NCBI GenBank assembly: GCA_020859645.1
Contig: JAJBVU010000042.1
Location: 1 to 10,926, forward strand
DNA: 10,926 bases
Direction: 5' to 3'
DNA from: Eubacterium sp.
GTDB lineage: Bacteria; Bacillota; Clostridia; Lachnospirales; CAG-274
Shown: one piece after another, positions 7,201-10,926 of the stretch
Layout: every line of letters starts with the position of its first letter
Numbering within the stretch: the stretch's first letter is position 1
Program-made: the position numbers and the translations under genes
Notes under the pieces: model-generated
Database searches by the model: none
What the model saw: the letters and a program-made list of their open reading frames with translations, nothing else
Told to the model about the DNA's origin: nothing

Positions 7201-8540
7201 GAACAGGCTTCATTCAAAAGCACTGAATCTATAACTCCGTCTTTAATTCTTATGCACTTCATATCCTGACCGCCTATGTCAAGAATAAAGTCAACCTTGG
7301 GGTTGAAAAATGCCGCAGCCTTGTAGTGGGCAACTGTTTCGATTTCGCCTAAATCAAGGGTCAGAGCAGCCTTAATAAGCCCTTCGCCGTAGCCCGTAAC
7401 GCAGGACTTTCCTATTTTAACGCCCTCGGGAAGAAGGCGGTAAATTTCCTTTAACGCTCCCATAACCACCTTAAGGGGTGCGCCCTCGTTTCCGGCATAA
7501 TAAGAATAGAGAAGTGTTCCGTCGTCCCCTATTACCGCAAGCTTTGATGTGGTTGAGCCTGAATCTATTCCCAAAAAGACTGTTTTGCCTGTGTAGTCCT
7601 TAAGGCTTCCCTTTTTGACTATAGCCTTGTTGTGGCGGTCTGTAAATCTTTCATAATCCTTTTCCGACTTAAAAAGAGGGTCAAGGCGGTTAATTTCCAT
7701 AGAAAGATGCTTTTCGCCCTTAAGGTTGGCTATAAGCCTGTCAAATGTAAAGGTTCCCTTTCCCTCTGATTTAAGAGCAGAACCCATTGCCGCAAAAAGG
7801 TGTGAGTTTTCAACCTCTATAACCTCTCCCTCTTTAAGCCCCAAAACGTCCACAAAACGAGCCTTAAGCTCTGTTAAAAAGTGAAGAGGACCTCCCAAAA
7901 AGGCAACTCTGCCCTTTATGGGCTTTCCGCAGGCAAGGCCGCTTATGGTCTGCGAAACAACGGCGTGGAAAATCGATACCGCCAAATCCGGCTTGCTTGC
8001 TCCTTCGTTAATAAGGGGCTGAATGTCGGACTTTGCAAAAACGCCGCATCGAGCCGCAATGGGGTAAATTACCTCATAATCCTTGGCATATTCGTTAAGC
8101 CCCTGAGCGTCTGTCTGAAGCAGTGTAGCCATTTGGTCGATAAATGAGCCTGTTCCTCCGGCGCAGATACCGTTCATTCGCTGTTCAAGACCGCCCTTAA
8201 AGTAGATGATTTTTGCGTCCTCACCGCCGATTTCAATGGCTACGTCTGTGCCCTTGGCTTTCTGTTCGATAGCCTCCGCAACCGCAACCACCTCTTGAAT
8301 AAAGGGTATGCCTATCCATTCGCCTATTGAAAGACCGCCTGAGCCCGTAATCATAGCAGAAAACTCAGCATTAGGGTCGGGACAGCCTTTTTTTGCGTCC
8401 TCCAAAAGCTCCAAAAGGGTCTGCTGAATGTTTGATAAGTGCCTTCTGTAATCTCCGTAAATAAGATTGTCAAATTCGTCAAGACAGGCAATTTTTATTG
8501 TTGTTGAGCCAATATCAATGCCCACTTTCATTTTGTTCAT
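4260..8540 (-). CDS. Two-module acyl-CoA dehydratase activase / dehydratase-like protein
   Basis: A 1426-residue protein of the BadF/BadG/BcrA/BcrD activase superfamily, whose members use ATP to drive a low-potential electron from a [4Fe-4S] cluster into a partner (2-hydroxyacyl-CoA dehydratases, benzoyl-CoA reductase). Numbering is from ATG 8540. Module 1 (about 1-270) has DIGSTT at 9-14, EIGGEDAKI near 103-111, Cys126 in GICAGGTGSF and Cys165 in ARCGVF. Module 2 (about 320-580) repeats this: DSGSTT at 326-331, DIGGQD near 421-426, Cys446/450 in CSAGCGSF and Cys485 in SRCTVF. A CKGCANHC knot (607-614) follows, then a DUF2229-like part (about 670-960) and an HgdB-like C-terminal part with NNDACYPA (Cys1059), GGGCR (Cys1094) and CTQPFAC (1347/1353). 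It is probably cytosolic. The substrate is unknown, and no separate dehydratase subunit genes lie nearby. It is the first gene of the operon. Confidence 0.9.
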   Translation of the reverse strand: MNKMKVGIDIGSTTIKIACLDEFDNLIYGDYRRHLSNIQQTLLELLEDAKKGCPDPNAEFSAMITGSGGLSIGEWIGIPFIQEVVAVAEAIEQKAKGTDVAIEIGGEDAKIIYFKGGLEQRMNGICAGGTGSFIDQMATLLQTDAQGLNEYAKDYEVIYPIAARCGVFAKSDIQPLINEGASKPDLAVSIFHAVVSQTISGLACGKPIKGRVAFLGGPLHFLTELKARFVDVLGLKEGEVIEVENSHLFAAMGSALKSEGKGTFTFDRLIANLKGEKHLSMEINRLDPLFKSEKDYERFTDRHNKAIVKKGSLKDYTGKTVFLGIDSGSTTSKLAVIGDDGTLLYSYYAGNEGAPLKVVMGALKEIYRLLPEGVKIGKSCVTGYGEGLIKAALTLDLGEIETVAHYKAAAFFNPKVDFILDIGGQDMKCIRIKDGVIDSVLLNEACSAGCGSFIETFAKSLSLKVQDFAKVALFAKSPIDLGSRCTVFMNSRVKQAQKEGAEVSDISSGLAYSVIKNALQKVIKVTDPKELGEQIVVQGGTFYNDAVLRAFELISEREAIRPDIAGIMGAFGAALIAKAKYEEGVESTTITKEGLESLTVTSSFTRCKGCANHCLLTINKFSGNRRFISGNRCERGLGKDPSSSCVPNLFEYKYNRLFGYIPTPEAHAERGVVGIPRVLNMYEDYPFWFTFFTELGYSVKLSPKSSRDLYQLGIESIPSESVCYPAKLVHGHVKWLIDNGCKFIFYPCVSYEHQEIMSADNCYNCPIVTSYPENIKNNMEEIHNPDIIFKNPFFSLNDKFFLIKRLQQEFSDIPKDEIKKAADRAWDEQQAYRADMRKKGEETLEILEETGMLGIVLAGRPYHTDPEINHGIPEMITSYNVAVLTEDSIAHLGKIPRPLNVRDQWAYHSRLYGAASLVREKENLELVQLNSFGCGLDAITTDEVADILRASKKIYTVLKIDEVNNLGSARIRIRSLLAAVEDRRIKNIKPVKAAKPVGRVIFTKEMKKTHTLLMPQMAPYHFRIIKPALRAVGYNLEVMPAIDKKAIDIGLKYVNNDACYPALIVVGQLLEALNSGKYDPDNTTLLMSQTGGGCRASNYVGFIRRALKKAGYPQIPVVSVSAQGLEKNPGFTYSYKMIIGALQGCIYGDLLCKVLYATRPYEAEEGAADRLCEKWMQICEKAVVKPKSGEFKKNIKKIVEEFDNLPRRDIVKPKVGVVGEILVKFHPTANNDIVGLLEKEGAEAVVPDLLNFFLYSFYNCTFKEKYLGFKHSTTVLTSIGIKYIERVRKPMQDALKKSVHFEPTADIAKLGELAAPIVSLGNQTGEGWFLTAELVELIQTGVLNNVCTQPFACLPNHVTGKGIIKELKRRYPLSNIVAVDYDPGASEVNQLNRIKLMLSVAERNLEKTSEGKNISVSKGSVLNESI

Positions 8541-8549
8541 TTTATCATT

Positions 8550-8553
8550 CCTC
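8550..8553 (-). promoter_or_regulatory. Ribosome binding site deciding the start at 8540
   Basis: GAGG lies 9 bases before ATG 8540. The frame also opens five codons earlier at GTG 8555, but that GTG overlaps this GAGG and has only U-rich sequence before it. A further ATG three codons downstream is also possible; MKVGIDIGSTT would then be the N-terminus. Confidence 0.6.
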
Positions 8554-8555
8554 AC

Positions 8556-8589
8556 AAAAAAATATACGGGAAGCCCTTAAAAAGCTTCC
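8556..8589 (-). terminator. Terminator-like hairpin in the leader (possible attenuator)
   Basis: In the minus-strand transcript GGAAGC (8589-8584) pairs perfectly with GCUUCC (8574-8569) around a 9-base loop. Six bases later comes a run of seven U (8562-8556), directly before the GAGG ribosome binding site. The stem is only six pairs and the U-run is not immediately adjacent, so termination would be weak. Because it lies downstream of the promoter and upstream of the gene, it would act as a leader attenuator and not as the end of a gene. Confidence 0.4.
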
Positions 8590-8633
8590 TAAACTGTTTT
8601 TTGTCATTTTGCCTTATTATTTTATTAAGCTAT

Positions 8634-8662
8634 ATGTTATCACAATTCTTCAATTTTTGCAA
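8634..8662 (-). promoter_or_regulatory. Possible secondary promoter
   Basis: On the minus strand TTGCAA and TAACAT are 17 bases apart. Each matches 4 of 6 consensus bases, and a TGA before the -10 gives an extended -10 element. It would start a leader of about 85 bases. It is weaker than the promoter at 8699-8727. Confidence 0.35.
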
Positions 8663-8688
8663 GCCGTTATTGAATGATTAATCGGCTT
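8661..8688. repeat. Inverted repeat at the predicted transcript start
   Basis: AAGCCG and CGGCTT form a perfect 6-base inverted repeat with a 16-base spacer; the stem can extend to nine pairs with one bulged base. It begins about 4 bases after the predicted transcription start of the 8699-8727 promoter and touches the -35 of the weaker promoter. It could be an operator or a 5'-terminal RNA hairpin. Confidence 0.4.
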
Positions 8689-8690
8689 TA
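8677..8690. repeat. Direct repeat copy A (promoter-proximal)
   Basis: ATTAATCGGCTTTA on the plus strand matches copy B (8769-8782) at 13 of 14 positions. It lies at about +3 to +16 of the predicted start for the 8699-8727 promoter, where a repressor would block initiation, and overlaps the inverted repeat at 8661-8688. Confidence 0.4.
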
Positions 8691-8698
8691 TATTCTTA

Positions 8699-8727
8699 AT
8701 TATACTATCGCCTTTTTAATTTGTCTA
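8699..8727 (-). promoter_or_regulatory. Sigma70-type promoter of the activase operon
   Basis: On the minus strand TAGACA (8727-8722; 5 of 6 consensus) and a perfect TATAAT (8704-8699) are separated by exactly 17 bases. The predicted start is near 8692, giving a leader of about 150 bases before ATG 8540. This is the best promoter match I found in the window. It probably serves the activase-like, lipoprotein, glucokinase and dGTPase genes. Confidence 0.7.
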
Positions 8728-8768
8728 CCTGTTAAAAAGTGAAAAATAATTGAAGCCTTGGAAAAAAC

Positions 8769-8782
8769 ATTAATCGGTTTTA
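8769..8782. repeat. Direct repeat copy B (promoter-distal)
   Basis: ATTAATCGGTTTTA on the plus strand differs from copy A by one base and is 92 bases away, upstream of the -35 box of the operon promoter. A 7-base inverted repeat, ATTGAAG (8749-8755) and CTTCAAT (8787-8793), flanks it. Confidence 0.4.
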
Positions 8783-8858
8783 GCGCCTTCAATGCTTTTT
8801 TCGAACAATTGTCTTTGTCATAACATCAGAGGAAGGCAAATTATCGAAAACAAAATAA

Positions 8859-8944
8859 AGTGACCTCACTGTTGTAATTCTGCGGATTTTCCTGTAAACT
8901 TACAGTAAAAAAACAGGAATTACCGCATACAAAGGGAGGTCACT
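8859..8944. repeat. 86-base imperfect inverted repeat beside ligA
   Basis: Perfect 9-base ends AGTGACCTC (8859-8867) and GAGGTCACT (8936-8944) enclose further pairing arms: TGCGG (8881-8885) with CCGCA (8923-8927), and TCCTGT (8890-8895) with ACAGGA (8913-8918). Read on the minus strand, it begins 20 bases after the ligA stop and is followed by a T-rich stretch (TTATTTTGTTTT), so it could serve as the ligA terminator. The length, the exact outer ends and the internal plus-strand promoter-like sequence also fit a small non-autonomous mobile element or an insertion-sequence end. No clear target-site duplication is visible. Confidence 0.6.
8872..8900 (+). promoter_or_regulatory. Weak plus-strand promoter inside the inverted repeat
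   Basis: TTGTAA (8872-8877) and TAAACT (8895-8900) are 17 bases apart, each matching 4 of 6 consensus bases. A start near 8907 would give a transcript carrying AAAGGGAGG and ATG 8945 but lacking the left arm of the inverted repeat. Confidence 0.25.
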
Positions 8945-9070
8945 ATGAATAATATAAAAGCTTTTTATATCAGGCTTGAAAAGTCCTGTTCCGTTATAAC
9001 AGGTATTCCCAGCTCCTTTGCTTTCTTATTTTTTGCTGAGGTTGAATTTATATCATTATTAATAAGGTAG
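8945..9070 (+). CDS. Doubtful 41-codon ORF opposite the ligA 3' end
   Basis: ATG 8945 is preceded by AAAGGGAGG with a 5-base gap, an excellent ribosome binding site, and the frame runs 41 codons to TAG. The product begins MNNIKAFYIRLEK. From 8965 onward the frame is simply the complement of ligA, so most of the peptide is antisense sequence and unlikely to be selected. It may be the remnant of a gene start carried by the inverted-repeat element, a short regulatory peptide, or chance. I do not recognise it. Confidence 0.15.
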   Translation: MNNIKAFYIRLEKSCSVITGIPSSFAFLFFAEVEFISLLIR

Positions 9071-10908
9071 TCCGTTTTCTTTGAAACACTTCCCGTAACC
9101 TTTCCCCCTCTCTGTTCAATAGCCTCCTTCAAGGCTCTGCGGTTGGGATAAAGGCTTAAATCCCCTGTTATAACAAAGGTCTTTCCTTTCAAATCCTTGG
9201 GGCTTTCACTTGTTTCTTCCTTAATTATTTCAACTGTTTCCAAAAGCCTTTCAAGAAGGCTTATATTTTTGTCATCTTTAAAATATCTTGCAAGACTTTC
9301 GGCAATAACCTCTCCGAAGCCGTCTATTTCCACAAGGGTTTCCTTATCAGCCTTTATAATTTCTTCAATGTCATAAGAAAATCTTTCACAAAGAAGTCTT
9401 GCGTTTCCGAGCCCCACATTTTCAATTCCCAAAGCAAAAATAAGGTTAGGCAGACGAACGCTTTTGGCTTTTTCCAAAGCGGCAGCAAGATTTTCAAAGG
9501 ACTTTTCGCCGAAGCCCTCCATAGCCACAATTTCGCTCTTAAATCGACCCAAAGCGAATATATCGGGGTAGTATTCTATAAAGCCCTTATCTACAAATTT
9601 TTTTATTGTCTCATCACTTAAGCCCTCAATATTGAAGGCGTCTCTGGAACAAAAATGGCTCAGGCTTTCAACAATCTGCGCCCGGCAATTTGGATTGGGG
9701 CATTTCAAAGCCTTTCCGTCTCTTAAAGCCACAATTTCAGTTTCGCTTCCGCAGACAGGGCATTTTTCGGGAGGCTTTGCGGTTCCGCTTTTTGTGAGAT
9801 TTTCCGCAATTTGAGGAATAATCATATTGGCTTTATAAACCGTTATTCTGTCGCCTATTCCCAGCTTCAGCCCCTCCACTATGCTCAAATTGTGAAGGCT
9901 TGCCCTTTCAACGGTGGTTCCCTCAAGCTCCACAGGCTCAAAGGACGCAATGGGGTTTATAAGCCCTGTTCGGGATGTGTTCCAAATTATGTCCTTAAGC
10001 ACTGTTTCGGCGGTTTCGTCTGCCCACTTAAAGGCAATAGAGTCACGGGGGAATTTTGCCGTTGCCCCTAAGCTTCTGCTGTAGCTTATATCATTAAAAG
10101 TTAAAACAAGCCCGTCTGTGGCAAAGGGGTTATTTTTGATTTTCTCTTCAAACTCCGAAACAGCCGCAGCCGCATCTTCTGACTTAACCTTCTTCTGCTC
10201 CACAACCTCAAAGCCCAAGCTCTCAAGAAAAGAAAAACCCTCTGATTTTGTCTCGAAGTCCTTTCCCTCAGCCGAAACAAGGGTGAAAATTATACAGTTT
10301 ACCTTTCTTTGGGCGCAGACCCGGCTGTCTAACTGCCTGACTGTTCCGCTGCATAAATTTCTGGGGTTCTTATATTTTTCCTCGGCAATAAGCCCTTCAT
10401 TTATTCTTTCAAAGTCCTTAAACTTAATAACCGCTTCCCCACGCAGAACCAGCTCCCCCTTAAAGCCTATTTCAAGAGGAATGTTTTCAAAGGTTCTTGC
10501 GTTGTGGGTTATGTCCTCACCTATAACGCCGTTTCCCCTTGTGACAGCCCTTTCAAGTTTGCCCTGTCTGTAGGTCAAAACAATAGTCAAGCCGTCAAGC
10601 TTCCACGACAAAAGTCCTTCTCTGCCCCCTAAAAAAGAAGCAAGCTTTTCAGGCTCCTTAGTTTTGTCAAGAGACAGCATTTTCTTCTCATGCCGAACCT
10701 TTTCAAGCCCCGTCAAAACCTCATAGCCTACATTTTGTGTAGGGCTTTGAGCCAAAACAATTCCCGTTTCCTTTTCAAGAGAAACAAGCTCGTCATAAAG
10801 GGCGTCATATTCCCTGTCGGTCATAATTTCTCTTGCTTCCTGATAATAAGCCTTAGAAGCTTGGTTCAGCCTTTCGCAAAGCTCCTTAATTCTGTTAAGT
10901 TTATCCAT
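8965..10908 (-). CDS. ligA: NAD-dependent DNA ligase, clostridial variant
   Basis: This enzyme seals nicks in DNA during replication and repair, using NAD+ as AMP donor. The 647-residue protein has every LigA domain in order. Domain Ia (about 1-70) contains YYQEAREIMTDREYD. The adenylation domain has Lys103 in KLDG as the AMP-accepting lysine, Glu158 in LRGEAV, NPRNLCSG and AFKW (Lys294). An OB fold comes next, then a zinc finger with Cys383, 386, 403 and 408. Helix-hairpin-helix repeats (about 425-545) and a BRCT domain (about 565-647, KGKTFVITGDL) complete it. It is slightly shorter than the usual 660-675 residues. Compared with E. coli LigA, the domain Ia His is Tyr22 and the motif IV Lys is Thr270 (DGLVLT). 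GGTG lies about 6 bases before the ATG. The likely terminator is the inverted repeat downstream. Confidence 0.96.
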   Translation of the reverse strand: MDKLNRIKELCERLNQASKAYYQEAREIMTDREYDALYDELVSLEKETGIVLAQSPTQNVGYEVLTGLEKVRHEKKMLSLDKTKEPEKLASFLGGREGLLSWKLDGLTIVLTYRQGKLERAVTRGNGVIGEDITHNARTFENIPLEIGFKGELVLRGEAVIKFKDFERINEGLIAEEKYKNPRNLCSGTVRQLDSRVCAQRKVNCIIFTLVSAEGKDFETKSEGFSFLESLGFEVVEQKKVKSEDAAAAVSEFEEKIKNNPFATDGLVLTFNDISYSRSLGATAKFPRDSIAFKWADETAETVLKDIIWNTSRTGLINPIASFEPVELEGTTVERASLHNLSIVEGLKLGIGDRITVYKANMIIPQIAENLTKSGTAKPPEKCPVCGSETEIVALRDGKALKCPNPNCRAQIVESLSHFCSRDAFNIEGLSDETIKKFVDKGFIEYYPDIFALGRFKSEIVAMEGFGEKSFENLAAALEKAKSVRLPNLIFALGIENVGLGNARLLCERFSYDIEEIIKADKETLVEIDGFGEVIAESLARYFKDDKNISLLERLLETVEIIKEETSESPKDLKGKTFVITGDLSLYPNRRALKEAIEQRGGKVTGSVSKKTDYLINNDINSTSAKNKKAKELGIPVITEQDFSSLI

Positions 10909-10926
10909 ATTTTCACCGTCTTATAT

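Larger units (their letters stand above)
8541..8964. other. 424-base gene-free regulatory stretch
   Basis: AT-rich DNA between the ligA stop and the start of the large activase-like gene. From right to left it holds an 86-base inverted repeat next to ligA, two copies of a 14-base repeat, a sigma70-type promoter, a smaller inverted repeat at the predicted transcript start, and a hairpin followed by a U-run just ahead of the ribosome binding site. I find no tRNA, T-box motif or familiar riboswitch core here. Confidence 0.7.

Noticed and set aside
8541..8858. T-box or known riboswitch in the leader of the large gene
   Set aside because: I found no T-box consensus, no recognisable metabolite riboswitch core and no tRNA-like cloverleaf; only short stems are visible.
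8859..8944. Reading the inverted repeat as a CRISPR repeat or a complete insertion sequence
   Set aside because: There is only one copy in the window, no regularly spaced repeats, no transposase gene, and no convincing target-site duplication.
10118..10573. 151-codon open frame on the plus strand
   Set aside because: It is antisense to the ligA adenylation domain, whose catalytic motifs are intact. The product is Ser/Leu/Phe-rich, as expected for a shadow frame.

Overview
The window looks like chromosomal DNA of a low-GC, Gram-positive obligate anaerobe of the Clostridia. Three things point there: strong AGGAGG-type ribosome binding sites, a very large iron-sulfur protein of the 2-hydroxyacyl-CoA dehydratase activase family (known mostly from anaerobes), and a LigA of the shorter clostridial type. 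I see no tRNA, rRNA, CRISPR array or complete insertion sequence. Every convincing gene is on the minus strand, so transcription runs from the right edge to the left.

Layout in transcription order: ligA (10908-8965), NAD-dependent DNA ligase, stands alone at the right. A 424-base gene-free stretch (8541-8964) follows. It holds an 86-base imperfect inverted repeat directly behind ligA, a good sigma70-type promoter (8699-8727), two near-identical 14-base repeats on either side of that promoter, and a terminator-like hairpin in the leader. From this promoter a tight series begins: a 1426-residue activase/dehydratase-like protein (8540-4260), a lipoprotein overlapping it by 14 bases (4273-3647), a ROK-family glucokinase (3610-2666) and a dGTP triphosphohydrolase (2643-1318). 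All gaps are below 40 bases, so one operon is likely. After another 36 bases come three small uncharacterised genes (1281-724, 709-290 and 269 to beyond the left edge). They look more AT-rich than the operon and may be an accessory cluster. The middle one resembles DUF4279 proteins.

How the genes might work together: the large protein joins two ATPase/[4Fe-4S] activase modules to a cysteine-rich, dehydratase-like C-terminal half. It is therefore a candidate self-contained ATP-driven electron-transfer enzyme of unknown substrate. Glucokinase (glucose to glucose-6-phosphate) and dGTPase (dGTP to deoxyguanosine plus triphosphate) are metabolic housekeeping functions with no obvious link to it. 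The most unusual material is the regulatory DNA between ligA and the large gene, the architecture of the large protein, and residue changes in LigA.
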